Assembly (NCBI GenBank): GCA_022563255.1
Contig: JADFNS010000021.1
Span: 1-56,400 of the forward strand
Reading direction: 5' to 3'
Length of the DNA: 56,400 nt
From: Pseudomonadota bacterium
GTDB lineage: Bacteria; Pseudomonadota; Gammaproteobacteria; Steroidobacterales; Woeseiaceae
Shown here: positions 24,277-33,581 of the stretch, one piece after another
How the letters are laid out: every line of letters starts with the position of its first letter
How positions within the stretch are numbered: position 1 is the first letter of the stretch
Made by a program: the position numbers and the translations under genes
Notes under the pieces: generated by a model
What the model saw: the letters and a program-made list of their open reading frames with translations, nothing else
What the model was told of the DNA's origin: nothing
Database searches by the model: none

Positions 24277-25221
24277 ATGGATACAGCAACGCTCGACAGT
24301 CTGCGAATCGTTCTTGACCCTGTCGGGCAAGCTGGTATCGCGATTGCGCTGATGGTCGTCATGTTCAGCGTGGCACTGGGTTTGCAAGTTAACGACTTTC
24401 GAATGCTTGTAAAAAAGCCGCGCGTATATTTGGGTGGAGTCGTAACCCAGGTTCTGATATTGCCGTTGGTTACGTTTGGACTGATTCACCTGATCTCGCC
24501 CCCACCGTCCATTGCCCTGGGCATGATTGTCGTGGCGTGCTGTCCTGGCGGGGCCGTATCCAACCTGTTGACCTATCTGTCACGCGGGGACGTCGCTGTT
24601 TCAGTTGCGCTGACCGCTACGTCGAGCATGCTCGCGGCGCTGCTAACGCCTACATTGACGCTCTTCTGGGCGCAGGCCTACGAACCGACGGCCCTGCTGC
24701 TGCAATCGCTCGAAGTTGATCCATTGCTGTTTATCGGGCAGACGACTTTGTTGCTTGCGATTCCTCTGGCGGCGGGCATGATCGTAGCGGCGAAGGCGCC
24801 GGACTTTGCCAGGAGAATTCGCAAAAGGACAACGTTGGCAGGCACCGCGGTGCTTGGCGCGACGATCATTTATGGAATCATTTATTTTATTCCGGTGCTC
24901 TGGCCGGCTGCCGGGCTGTTGGTTGGTATCGCGTTGATTCATAATGCGACCGCATTTGCGACCGGGGCAGCTGCCGGATTTCTATTATCGGGGCAATCGT
25001 CGGTACGTCGCGCGCTGACGTTCGAAGTGGGCATTCAGAACTCAGGCCTCGCCCTCATTATTCTGCTCTCACAACTAAAAGGTGTCGGCGGCGCGGCGGC
25101 GATCGCTGCTGTCTGGGGTGTATGGCACCTGCTCGCCGGTGGCTTGTTGGTATTCGCTTTCAATTACTACGACAAAGCCATCTTGCGATCAAAAAATGCT
25201 GCGAAGACCATCAATGTCTGA
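24277..25221 (+). CDS. Bile acid:sodium symporter (BASS) family transporter
   Basis: 314 residues, about nine hydrophobic helices. The BASS-family signatures are visible: VALGLQVNDFRMLV early, IALGMIVVACCPGGAVSNLLTYLSRGDVAVSVALT in two parts around residues 80-110 (the crossover helix region CCPGG-SN), and FEVGIQNSGLALIILL in the second half. Members carry organic anions such as bile acids, pyruvate, pantothenate or sulfonated compounds together with sodium. The ATG at 24277 follows GAGAGG. Its stop overlaps the flavin reductase start (25214), so the two are coupled. The substrate is unknown. Confidence 0.88.
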   Translation: MDTATLDSLRIVLDPVGQAGIAIALMVVMFSVALGLQVNDFRMLVKKPRVYLGGVVTQVLILPLVTFGLIHLISPPPSIALGMIVVACCPGGAVSNLLTYLSRGDVAVSVALTATSSMLAALLTPTLTLFWAQAYEPTALLLQSLEVDPLLFIGQTTLLLAIPLAAGMIVAAKAPDFARRIRKRTTLAGTAVLGATIIYGIIYFIPVLWPAAGLLVGIALIHNATAFATGAAAGFLLSGQSSVRRALTFEVGIQNSGLALIILLSQLKGVGGAAAIAAVWGVWHLLAGGLLVFAFNYYDKAILRSKNAAKTINV

Positions 25222-25690
25222 GTGCGGGTTCGATTTGACAGCGTACCGGCAGGTACTGGGATGTTTTGCGACCGGCGTGGCTGTCGTTACGACCATCGAC
25301 AAGCACGGCGAAAAAGCGGGTATCACAATCAGCAGCTTCAACACCGTATCGCTGGACCCGCCGCTGGTGCTCTGGAGCATTGCGAAAGACTCGCTGACGT
25401 ATGAAATCTTCGCGGTGGCGGAGTACTTCGCGGTAAACGTATTGGCGAAACATCAGCAGAGTATCTGCGACCGCTTCGCTGCGAGCGGATCCGACAAGTT
25501 CGACGGGCTCGACTGCAGTGAGGGCATAGAAGGTGTTCCGCTATTGCCGGACTTTGCCGCTTCTTTCGAATGCCGGACAGAGCATCGTTACGTTGGTGGC
25601 GATCATCTGATCGTCGTTGGCCGCGTCCTGAAGTTTGAAGACAGAAAAACAGATCCGTTGATTTTCTATCGCGGACGCTTTCTGACGTAG
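25214..25690 (+). CDS. Flavin reductase-like (split-barrel FMN) domain protein
   Basis: 158 residues from ATG 25214, inside the last codons of the symporter gene. The split-barrel fold of the HpaC/flavin reductase-like family is shown by YRQVLGCFATGVAVVTTI, then ITISSFNTVSLDPPLVLW, and FAVNVLAKHQQSICDRFA. The C-terminal HLIVVGRVL and FYRGRF match the family. Such enzymes reduce FMN or FAD with NAD(P)H for a partner monooxygenase, or bind FMN themselves. Overlap with a transporter suggests that a substrate is imported and oxidised, but the monooxygenase partner is not in this operon. Its 3' end overlaps the convergent ZIP-like gene by 25 bp. Confidence 0.88.
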   Translation: MSECGFDLTAYRQVLGCFATGVAVVTTIDKHGEKAGITISSFNTVSLDPPLVLWSIAKDSLTYEIFAVAEYFAVNVLAKHQQSICDRFAASGSDKFDGLDCSEGIEGVPLLPDFAASFECRTEHRYVGGDHLIVVGRVLKFEDRKTDPLIFYRGRFLT

Positions 25691-26271
25691 TCGTGCTTGA
25701 TTCCGAAAAAGACGACGTGCAGTAGTGAGCCGGACACGAAGGCCTGCAGGAAGGCCAGCGTCCGGGTCTCGGCCAGTTGCACTATGGTGTCACCGACCCA
25801 ATACCCGGTTGAGGTCGCAACAACAATCATGACGAAGATGGCCACCGTGACGGGAGTGCCAAGATTTGGCCTGACGATCCACCACAGAGCCATGCCGACC
25901 GGTACTCTGTGAATAATAATCGCGTACGCGAGGTCTGTACCGCCGTCTGGCAGCAAGGCGAGCCCATCGATCAGCGCATGCAGTATCAGGCCTGCGCCGG
26001 CGATTGCTACGATGACCATATGTGCGGTACCGGCCGCCTTTCGGAACAGGCGCTCAAGAATCAAGGGAAAAGCGATACCGAGTATGACAATAAGAGCCGC
26101 GAGGATGCCACCATGGGTGACCGCTTCGGGAATAATGTGAACAAAAATAATAACGGCGATCGTGATGACGATCACGATATCAAGCACGCGCCGGGCGACC
26201 TTGTTGGTGCGTCCGGCGGCGTAGATTACCGGGCCGAACAGCAATGCAGCGATGCTCAGGATCAGAGTCAT
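25666..26271 (-). CDS. ZIP-like metal transporter family membrane protein
   Basis: 201 residues, six or seven helices. The pair of metal-site motifs HALIDGLAL (about residue 117) and HRVPVGMAL (about 143) correspond to helices 4 and 5 of ZIP (SLC39) transporters, which bind zinc or other divalent cations there (canonical HSxxDG and HExP). Histidine also appears in FVHIIPEAVTHGG and LHVVFFGIKH. The protein is shorter than usual (about 250) and has R where ZIP has E in the second motif, so transport may be altered. It is transcribed convergently with the flavin reductase and is divergent from the FixH-like gene. Confidence 0.75.
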   Translation of the reverse strand: MTLILSIAALLFGPVIYAAGRTNKVARRVLDIVIVITIAVIIFVHIIPEAVTHGGILAALIVILGIAFPLILERLFRKAAGTAHMVIVAIAGAGLILHALIDGLALLPDGGTDLAYAIIIHRVPVGMALWWIVRPNLGTPVTVAIFVMIVVATSTGYWVGDTIVQLAETRTLAFLQAFVSGSLLHVVFFGIKHDYVRKRPR

Positions 26272-26309
26272 TCTTTGGGGGTCTTGGCGAGAATGGTTAG
26301 AATAGGACC

Positions 26310-27278
26310 ATGATTGTGCACCGTGTTGTTTTGCATTGCTTCATTATTTGTCTTGTCAGTCTAATTTTTCTCCAGACTGCGCAGGCACATGGCGGCGTTG
26401 TGGATGAGGGCGATCTGTGTGTGATCAAGGTCAATTACCTGCGGGCTCATTTCAAAATTTACCAGCCGCGCGTGACCGGCCATGAACAGTTTTGTGAGGA
26501 TCTTCCCGTCGCGTCCGAAAGCGTATTTGTGATGGAGTACCTGCACGATTCGCTATCGACCATGCCGATAGAATTTCGGATCATTCGTGACGTCACCGGC
26601 AAGGGACGTTTTGCGCGGCTGGAAGATGTCGAGAATATAGACGACATAGAGAGCGCTACAGTCTTTTATCAACCCCCCATACTTGAGCCGGATGTGTACA
26701 CGGTAATACACGAGTTCGTCGAGGAGGGCGACTTCATCGGCATAGTGTCGGCTCGGAATCTGGAAACCGGCAAAGTGTATGCGGCCGTGTTTCCGTTCGA
26801 GGTGGGATTTACGGGCTGGGGCTACTGGCCGCTCTTCGTAGGGCTGCTGGTTTTGTTGCAAATTCAGTATCTGGCCATGAGCGGCCGACTGCGGCGGTGG
26901 TTTTCGAAAAGCTCGACGACAATGGCCGCTGTCGCCATTTGTTTGTTATTGCTCCCGCCGGCGACGTTTGCCGCCGATTTTGTCGTGACCTACTCCACCC
27001 CGAGTGGTAAGCCGCAGATCAATCGCATGCACAGTTGGATACTGCACATCGAAAACGAATCAGGCGCGGTCGTAGAGGGCGCAATAATCGATGTTACCGG
27101 TGGCATGCCTGAGCATAACCACGGACTGCCGACGAAGCCGCGCATCACTCAGGAACTGGGTGGCGGCGACTACAAACTTGAGGGCATGCGTTTCCACATG
27201 AGCGGTTACTGGGAGATCGTTGTGAATATCACGACGGAAACCGGAAAATCGACCGTCATCATTGCGCTGCGAATATGA
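26310..27278 (+). CDS. Exported/membrane protein with C-terminal FixH/YtkA-like domain
   Basis: 322 residues. A signal peptide (core FIICLVSLIFLQTAQA) precedes an N-terminal extracytoplasmic domain of about 150 residues with no family I recognise. Two hydrophobic segments follow (about residues 170-190, LFVGLLVLLQIQYLAMSG, and 206-222). The last 95 residues resemble FixH/YtkA beta-sandwich domains: RMHSWILHIENESG, then GGMPEHNHGLPTKPRI and MRFHMSGYWEIVVNI, rich in His and Met and a plausible copper or haem-partner site. Its stop overlaps the start of the di-haem peroxidase by 4 bp (ATGA), so both products probably work together in the periplasm. Confidence 0.7.
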   Translation: MIVHRVVLHCFIICLVSLIFLQTAQAHGGVVDEGDLCVIKVNYLRAHFKIYQPRVTGHEQFCEDLPVASESVFVMEYLHDSLSTMPIEFRIIRDVTGKGRFARLEDVENIDDIESATVFYQPPILEPDVYTVIHEFVEEGDFIGIVSARNLETGKVYAAVFPFEVGFTGWGYWPLFVGLLVLLQIQYLAMSGRLRRWFSKSSTTMAAVAICLLLLPPATFAADFVVTYSTPSGKPQINRMHSWILHIENESGAVVEGAIIDVTGGMPEHNHGLPTKPRITQELGGGDYKLEGMRFHMSGYWEIVVNITTETGKSTVIIALRI

Positions 27279-28462
27279 AGACAGTCATCAATGCAGTCGC
27301 TGCCGTGCTTGCCGTTGCGGTCATTTCTTTCATGCTCTGGCGAACGCCGCCGCCAGCATGGACGGACGCCGAAATTACGGTTTTGCGTTCACTGTGGCTG
27401 GAGTCGTTGTCGGCATTACCGGCTGCTCCGGGCAATGCGGTCGCAGACAGTCCGGCTGCCGCGTTGTTCGGTCAAAAACTCTTTTTCGACACTCGCATGA
27501 GCGCCAACGGCAGCATCTCCTGCGCGACCTGCCACCAGCCCGAGCGGCGCTTTACCGATGGCTTGCAAAAAGGGCAGGCTATCGGGACATCGAAGCGCAA
27601 CACGCCAAGTATCGTTGGTACAGCGCACAGCCCCTGGCTGTACTGGGACGGTCGCCGCGACAGTCAGTGGTCACAGGCGCTATCGCCTCTCGAAGATTCC
27701 AGCGAGCATGCGACGGATCGCACGCGGGTGGTGCGGTTGATCGCGCAGGACGAAAACTACAGGGCGACTTACGAGTCTCTTTTCGGTGCATTGCCAGAAC
27801 TTGCCAAAGCTGACGAGCCGGCGGTGAACACGGTCTTTGCCAACGTCGGCAAGTCGATTGCGGCGTTTGAGCGCACGATTATGCCGACAACGTCACGTTT
27901 CGATCGCTTCGTGGCTGCGGTTGCCGATGGCGACGTTGAGGCGCAGGCGCTACTGTTCACTGACGACGAAAAATGGGGTCTGCGCATTTTCATCGGCGCT
28001 GGAAACTGCACGCAATGTCACAACGGGCCGTTGTTCACAAATAACGAATTTCACAATACTGGCGTCATCAGTTTTTCCGGCGAGGTGCCGGACAAGGGCC
28101 GTGTCGTCGGCATTAAACAGCTCCTGACCAACGAGTTTAACTGCCTGGGTCAGTACAGCGACGATGCAAACCAGCAATGCGCCGAACTGATATTCGCCCG
28201 TACCGGCGTTGAGTTGATCGGCGCCTTCAGGACACCGTCACTTCGCAACCTTGAGCACACAGCGCCGTTTATGCACAAGGGCCAAATCGCAACGATCGCT
28301 GCGGTTCTGCGGCACTACAACGAGGCTCCTGATGCGATGATCGGCCACAATGAGGCGCAACCACTGGGTCTGAGTGCCCGGGAACTGCGGCAACTTGAGG
28401 CCTTCCTCAAGACGCTCGCCGCACCGGTCGCCCGGCTACCTGCCATGATTGGTGGCGACTAA
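27275..28462 (+). CDS. Di-haem cytochrome c peroxidase (MauG/CcpA family)
   Basis: 395 residues with one N-terminal hydrophobic anchor or signal (VAAVLAVAVISFMLW). Two c-type haem sites are present: CATCH at residues 83-87 followed by QPERRFTDG, and CTQCH near residue 248 followed by NGPLFTNNEFHNTG. The family blocks RNTPSIVGTAHSPWLYWDGR and AFRTPSLRNLEHTAPFMHKG are intact. The protein would reduce H2O2 in the periplasm or carry out a MauG-like oxidation of a partner. H2O2 from PuuB-like oxidases is cytoplasmic, so a direct link to them is doubtful. It overlaps the FixH-like gene upstream and the TonB receptor gene downstream (14 bp). Confidence 0.9.
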   Translation: MKTVINAVAAVLAVAVISFMLWRTPPPAWTDAEITVLRSLWLESLSALPAAPGNAVADSPAAALFGQKLFFDTRMSANGSISCATCHQPERRFTDGLQKGQAIGTSKRNTPSIVGTAHSPWLYWDGRRDSQWSQALSPLEDSSEHATDRTRVVRLIAQDENYRATYESLFGALPELAKADEPAVNTVFANVGKSIAAFERTIMPTTSRFDRFVAAVADGDVEAQALLFTDDEKWGLRIFIGAGNCTQCHNGPLFTNNEFHNTGVISFSGEVPDKGRVVGIKQLLTNEFNCLGQYSDDANQQCAELIFARTGVELIGAFRTPSLRNLEHTAPFMHKGQIATIAAVLRHYNEAPDAMIGHNEAQPLGLSARELRQLEAFLKTLAAPVARLPAMIGGD

Positions 28463-29471
28463 AGACATATTGAGGCGTGGCCGGGGGGGTTGGCTGGACG
28501 TCGGAATCGACAGGGCTGCTTTCTTGTGTCTGGCGGCGATGTTGTGCGCGCCAGTCGTCAATGCTCAGGATGATGAGCGAGATGACGAAACCGTGGAAGA
28601 GATTGTCGTTACGGGCTCGCGCTTGACGCGGCGGGATTTCAGCTCGCCCAGCCCGATAGTAACAATCGACCGCGAGGCGTTAGCTGCCTCTGGTCAGGCG
28701 ACCCTCGAAGAGACACTCAATCAAATGCCGCAAGTGGCGCCTGATTTTGGCCGCACGTCCAATAATCCCGGTGATGGAACCGCCAGGATCAATCTTCGCG
28801 GCCTGGGAGCTGGAAGAACGCTGGTGTTATTGAACGGCCGTCGCCTCGCACCTTCAGGAATCGGTGGCGCGGTTGATGTCAATAACCTGCCCAAAGCGCT
28901 CGTCGAGCGTGTCGAGGTAATCACGGGCGGGGCGACGACAGTCTATGGTTCGGATGCTCTCGCCGGGGTTGTAAACTTTATTACTCGAAACGATTTCGAC
29001 GGTTTCGGCGTCGATACGAGCACCTATGTTACGGAAGCTGGCGATTCGAATATCTTCGACATCAATGTGACTTATGGCCATAATTTCGCCGACGGCCGCG
29101 GCAACCTGACGCTCTATGGCGGCTACTACGATCGTGAACCGACGTTCGCGAGCGAGCGGGCGTTCACACGGGTGACCATTGCCGATACGTTTGAAGGTTC
29201 GGTCGTTGAAACAGGAAGCTCTGTTATACCCGCCGGTAATGTGTTTTTTCCACAGGTCGATTTGGGTAACCCAAGTGCGGCTTCCAGGAGCTACTTTGAT
29301 CTCCGGATCGGATATCGGATCAATGACCGTATCCATGCGCGACTTTCTGTCTCAAATCTCACGAATACAGACGCACCATTAATGACGACGGCCTGGTCAA
29401 CGAATACGGATACGCAACTGTACGACGTATTCGGCCGTAGTTACACATTCTCCTTGGCGATGGAGTTCTAA
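28449..29471 (+). pseudogene. TonB-dependent receptor with large in-frame internal deletion
   Basis: 340 codons where a complete receptor needs about 900-1000. The N-terminal part is intact: signal peptide ending VVNAQ, TonB box region EEIVVTGSRL, and the plug domain with LEETLNQMPQVAPDFGRTSN, then INLRGLGAGRTLVLLNGRR and GGATTVYGSDALAGVVNFIT. After GNVFFPQVDLG (near codon 275) the sequence jumps to the last beta-strands: YFDLRIGYRINDRIHARLSV, then SNLTNTDAP and a terminal YTFSLAMEF. The terminal phenylalanine is correct for outer-membrane insertion. Most of the barrel is missing, yet the frame is kept. It can hardly form a pore. The start is uncertain (TTG 28449 or GTG 28452). It overlaps the peroxidase gene. 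Confidence 0.83.
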
Positions 29472-29476
29472 ATAAG

Positions 29477-30490
29477 TTAGCTGCTTAACATGTAGAATTG
29501 CCACAAGTCCTTCTGACTCATGCGCAGTAGCGGATTGATCGCAAGGCGTCCGGTAGTGCCGATACTGGACTCAAGGAAACGCAACTCTTCCAGTTTCGCT
29601 TTGGTTTCTTCGCCGGTTTTGTCGGCGAAACCGGACTCTCGCAGCATCAGCAAGCCTTTCGCACGTATCGAAAGTTCGGTGTGCAAGCGCAGGTAGCAAA
29701 GCAAATCGACAACGATCGGTCCTGAGAATTTTTCCTTGAGCGAGGTCAGGTATACGCCGGCTTTGGAGTTCGAAAACTCTCCGGAATTAATCAGCTGCAG
29801 CAAGTCGATATCGGCATCGAGGCCCGCCCCCAGCCAGTCGGACACGGATTTCTCGCTTTGTCGGAAGATAGCCGTGAGCAACAGCGGTAGTGAGATCAGA
29901 AACAGGAGCGTGTTGATAATGGGTGTAAAGAAAAAGTGATTGAATATTGAATGCACGATGACCGCGATCACGAATCCCGGCAGGTACATAATGTATCTCC
30001 GGGTCGGATCCTTGCCAGCAAGTGCCTCCGACGTGATGGCAAGAATTGCCGCGGCGCCGCCGTGCATGATGGCCGTACCAAAGCCCCGGACTATCCATGT
30101 GCCGAGTTGCGTGTCCGGCAGGGCTTGCAGATAAAAAATATTTTCGAATATCGCAAAGCCGGCGCCCACCGCGAAACCGAAAATTGCGGCGTCGACCAGA
30201 AAACCGATTCGATTGGCGCGCACCAATACAAAGATGATGATTGCTTTCAGAAATTCTTCAATCACGGGCGACACGTAGCGTGTGTAGGAAACGAAATCAA
30301 GATTTAGCCACTCGAGGACCACGACGTTCACCGGGTAACTGAGGACGGCCATGCCACAGCCGAGAACGATGGTCCCCAATATCCAGCGCAGGGGAACCAG
30401 TTTGTAGCTATCGAGGTAGATGAGCGCCGCGAGGAAGCAGCAGACGGGGATCAGCCCCAGCACCGCGTGTAGCGCGAAGTTCACAGTCAT
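29477..30490 (-). CDS. PrsW-family glutamic intramembrane protease
   Basis: 337 residues. Eight or so hydrophobic helices occupy residues 1-225, followed by a soluble C-terminal region of about 110 residues. PrsW motifs are visible: SPVIEEFLKAIII (EExxK, residues about 78-82), GAGFAIFENIFYL, TAIMHGGAAAILA and IVHSIFNHFFF. PrsW proteases cleave membrane proteins such as anti-sigma factors (known from Bacillus subtilis RsiW). The gene begins 1 bp after the stop of the 989-residue gene upstream, so they form an operon. An anti-sigma-like membrane protein is encoded 4.3 kb away (34778-35539) and would be a natural candidate substrate, though that is inference. Confidence 0.87.
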   Translation of the reverse strand: MTVNFALHAVLGLIPVCCFLAALIYLDSYKLVPLRWILGTIVLGCGMAVLSYPVNVVVLEWLNLDFVSYTRYVSPVIEEFLKAIIIFVLVRANRIGFLVDAAIFGFAVGAGFAIFENIFYLQALPDTQLGTWIVRGFGTAIMHGGAAAILAITSEALAGKDPTRRYIMYLPGFVIAVIVHSIFNHFFFTPIINTLLFLISLPLLLTAIFRQSEKSVSDWLGAGLDADIDLLQLINSGEFSNSKAGVYLTSLKEKFSGPIVVDLLCYLRLHTELSIRAKGLLMLRESGFADKTGEETKAKLEELRFLESSIGTTGRLAINPLLRMSQKDLWQFYMLSS

Positions 30491-30491
30491 C

Positions 30492-33461
30492 CTAAAGTAT
30501 TTTTAATGAGGCCATGAACTCATCATCGTCCATCACGGAGGCATCGCCAAATCCTTTCGCGTAGCCAAGAGACAGAGTCATCTTCAACCGGGAAAGTACC
30601 GTGAATCGAAAATCGACTTGTACGCCAGCGTTTGTCACTTCTTCCTTGATGGCGCTGTTATCCAGGTTGGTGCGCAAAGAGTTCACAAAAAACGAAGGTC
30701 GAGCCCAGGTCAGGTAGAATCCCGGGGTTCCTACTCGTTTGAAGCGGATGGGCGGCAGGTTCCACTCGAGCATGACTTTGTGGAAGTTGCGGCCGCCAAT
30801 TTGGTTGATCTCGAATCCAGGCATTGAATAAAATTCCCGATAGCGCTTGATCGACCCTTTATCCACGTAATTGTTGCCGAAGCCGCCGAAGAAGAAATTC
30901 GCAAAGTCATCCCCAACGTCGCCAATGCCCGCACCAATAGAATTGCGCAGCCAGATTGACGAATGCTTCCATGGCAACGCGAAACCAAAATCCAGTTCGG
31001 CGAGAAATTGCGGGATAGTATCGCCGCCGACATGATTGCCTGCTGTGCCGAGCAGCCAGCGGTAACCCTTTTCACCATCAACGGCGCCCAGGGAAGAGCG
31101 AATGTTGGAGAATTCGATATCTGCGCTAAAGCTTGAGAGTTTGTCAAAAGTCGTCGCGACGTTTTGGTATCTCGGCAGGCTGTCCATGTTTGTGTAGTGA
31201 TTGACGCTGACGGACAAAGTGAGATTTCTCGGCGCATCGGAAAGCAGCGTCTTGTCGTAGCTGATCGTAAAACGATTGCCTTTTCGGGAGCGTTTGGTCG
31301 GGCCGGCCAGATCGTAAAAATCGGCGCCGTTGAGCGCTGCGCCGAAACCCCAGGTTCCCGACAGCGGCGAAGAACTGATGACCGTGTGGCGGTAATCAAT
31401 CAAGACGTTGGGCCGCTCATTGCTTGGGAGATCGCCGTCCGTCGAATAGGCCGCGCCAATACTCAGCGTGTCCAGCCGTATCGGGTCGGAAAAATTCACC
31501 TGCAGACCGACAGATACAGAATCCTTGTATCCCAGAACAACCGGGTACAGCGATTCCAGGCTGAGGTTTTTTGCCGCAGTGTAACTACCTTCACTGATGA
31601 TGCGGCTTTGCGCGTCAACGTCGTCCGGTGCGCCGGCCTTCCATGTCGCAAGAATCGGGTGTTTTTGAATGGTCTTGGCGCCGAGCACGGTTATTGCGCT
31701 GACATCTTCGAGAGGTTGCACTTCGATTTTAACCGGCAGGAAGCCATCGCCGGTAAACGTATAGGCGATGAGCGTCTGGTTATCAATGGGAACGGGACGA
31801 AACAGTCCGGTTTCAGCGTTACTGACCGCCTCGAGATCGCCGGTTTCGATTTCGAAGCGGAATATGTTGGATATTCCAGTGTAGAAAGAACTGCCAAACA
31901 GGTATTTGCCATCAGGCGAGAATACGAATCCCTCGGGCAGCGTGTCGCCGAACTTAAAGCTTGCTACTGGTTCGGATTCATTGTTAAGCAGTGCGCTCGT
32001 TGCGTGGATTTCCAGACTGTGCTTGCCGTCGATCAGGCCGACGGACATGGACAGTTTTGTGCCGTCTGGCGAGATGTCCATATCGTAGAGGACGGTCCCA
32101 TAGGGATAGGTTTGCACCAGGTTCCATTCCGTGTAAGGAAAAGGTATGCGGACAAGGCTCGCAAGGCCGTTTAAATGTCTGACGCCCCAAAGCGACCGAT
32201 CTACAGGGTGGTAGACCAGTTCACCGATGCGTGCGTCCTTCAATAGCAAGCGCGACTTACCGCTGTCGCGATCGATTGCCATGATGTCGCGGTAGGCGTA
32301 GTTATCGGTCGTGTAGAAAATCGTCCTGGAATCCGGATCCCAGGCGACCGACGAGACCTGATAGATCGAAGGCCCCTTGATGTCCTTTATTTTCTCGACA
32401 CTGCCATCCGCCAACGAGAGTGCACCGATGTGCGCAAGGACGCCGGGATACTGGAAGCCTGCGATCAGGCTGTTTGTTTCTCTGTCCAGATAGGTCCGGG
32501 AGACGGAGCCTAGCCCCACGGGGGCAAGCGCCGTGTACTCGGTCGTCGGATATTTTCGAACTGCCAGCAAGTTTTCCTGTTGAAAGCGTTTCTCGAATTC
32601 GATCCAGTCCTGCCATGCGTCGTTGAGCCGCTTTCCGAAAACGCGGTCAAATTCCTCCTCATACGAACGCCGACTGCCTGCATCTCGCCTTGCCCAGGCG
32701 ACGATTTTCCCGGGTGAATAGGTGTAGGCGAGATAGGTGATAAATCGCGTTCCGTACAGGTAGGCGTTAGTCCCGACCTGGAAGTCGACACGAACACCTT
32801 CGGACACCAGTCCCAGTGGATCGTAGAAATGGGCGCCGTCGCGGACCATTGCACGAAATACCATTTCGTCGTAATAGCCTTGTGCGCGACCGAGGCCGCC
32901 TGCCATCCAGGTTTCCAAAAATACTGCCATTCCTTCGAGATACCAGCGTGGGCTCGTTTTTCGCGGGGCGGTCAGGTATTGATACAGAATTGTTTCCGGG
33001 TGGTCGGGCGTTGCGAGCACCTTGCCGCGAAACAAACGGCGGAAGCGCTTATCGATAGGCGCCGCCTGATCGGTATTACTTATATGAACCAGTTCATGAT
33101 TCATAATTGTGTACATGCGTTCGGCGGGTGCTGCGGTCTCAAAAGTCAGTGCGATAGGTGCGATGTCGACGATCAGCGAATTCGTTGGTACCGAATTGGC
33201 GCCAGCGTTGCCGTAGTCTGAAAAATCGGTCAGCAGCAGCGTAATTTTCTCGTCGGAATCATAGCCGAGTATGCTTTTTTGTCGGTCAACCGAGTTGTGA
33301 AAAGTCTGTATTACGCGGGGGACCAGGTACGTTTCAGTCGGATCGAAATACAGGAGCCGCAATTTGTCCGTTTCGACTACGCTGAGTTGTTGCGCTGCAA
33401 TCGTGCCGCTCGAAACAGCGGCGGTGATGAAAAGGACGAGCCGAATACAAGCGCTTCGCAT
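30492..33461 (-). CDS. Three-domain envelope protein: zinc peptidase, beta-propeller and outer-membrane barrel
   Basis: 989 residues. A signal peptide (core LVLFITAAVSSGTIAAQ) precedes a gluzincin-like domain with HELVH at residues 122-126 and a third ligand candidate in WYLEGMAVFLE (about 176). Residues about 300-620 look like a TolB/PD40 beta-propeller with repeated blocks such as VAWDPDSRTIFYTT, DISPDGTKLSMSVG and FVFSPDGKYLFGSS. The last 350 residues resemble an outer-membrane barrel: alternating strands such as LSIGAAYST, YDKTLLSDAPRNLTLSVSVN and FFFGGFGNNYVDKG, and an ending MASLKIL. The layout suggests a surface-anchored peptidase with a propeller. It is followed after 1 bp by the PrsW gene. 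I do not know a characterised homologue. Confidence 0.77.
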   Translation of the reverse strand: MRSACIRLVLFITAAVSSGTIAAQQLSVVETDKLRLLYFDPTETYLVPRVIQTFHNSVDRQKSILGYDSDEKITLLLTDFSDYGNAGANSVPTNSLIVDIAPIALTFETAAPAERMYTIMNHELVHISNTDQAAPIDKRFRRLFRGKVLATPDHPETILYQYLTAPRKTSPRWYLEGMAVFLETWMAGGLGRAQGYYDEMVFRAMVRDGAHFYDPLGLVSEGVRVDFQVGTNAYLYGTRFITYLAYTYSPGKIVAWARRDAGSRRSYEEEFDRVFGKRLNDAWQDWIEFEKRFQQENLLAVRKYPTTEYTALAPVGLGSVSRTYLDRETNSLIAGFQYPGVLAHIGALSLADGSVEKIKDIKGPSIYQVSSVAWDPDSRTIFYTTDNYAYRDIMAIDRDSGKSRLLLKDARIGELVYHPVDRSLWGVRHLNGLASLVRIPFPYTEWNLVQTYPYGTVLYDMDISPDGTKLSMSVGLIDGKHSLEIHATSALLNNESEPVASFKFGDTLPEGFVFSPDGKYLFGSSFYTGISNIFRFEIETGDLEAVSNAETGLFRPVPIDNQTLIAYTFTGDGFLPVKIEVQPLEDVSAITVLGAKTIQKHPILATWKAGAPDDVDAQSRIISEGSYTAAKNLSLESLYPVVLGYKDSVSVGLQVNFSDPIRLDTLSIGAAYSTDGDLPSNERPNVLIDYRHTVISSSPLSGTWGFGAALNGADFYDLAGPTKRSRKGNRFTISYDKTLLSDAPRNLTLSVSVNHYTNMDSLPRYQNVATTFDKLSSFSADIEFSNIRSSLGAVDGEKGYRWLLGTAGNHVGGDTIPQFLAELDFGFALPWKHSSIWLRNSIGAGIGDVGDDFANFFFGGFGNNYVDKGSIKRYREFYSMPGFEINQIGGRNFHKVMLEWNLPPIRFKRVGTPGFYLTWARPSFFVNSLRTNLDNSAIKEEVTNAGVQVDFRFTVLSRLKMTLSLGYAKGFGDASVMDDDEFMASLKIL

Positions 33462-33518
33462 CGCAATTCCCCAAATGTTGCTGAACAGCTATTCTTATTT
33501 ATAGTTCTTATTATAAAA

Positions 33519-33545
33519 GGGACGCGGCAGCAACTGCCGCGTCCC
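33519..33545 (-). terminator. Rho-independent terminator of the repeat-protein operon
   Basis: A perfect 12-bp stem GGGACGCGGCAG / CTGCCGCGTCCC with loop CAA. On the minus strand it follows the stop of the 9-mer repeat gene by 37 bp and is trailed by a U-rich stretch (CTTTTATAATAA). It separates the signalling operon from the 989-residue gene downstream (leftward). Confidence 0.88.
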
Positions 33546-33581
33546 ATGTTACCCGGAATTTCCGGACGTTAAGCTGCGATT

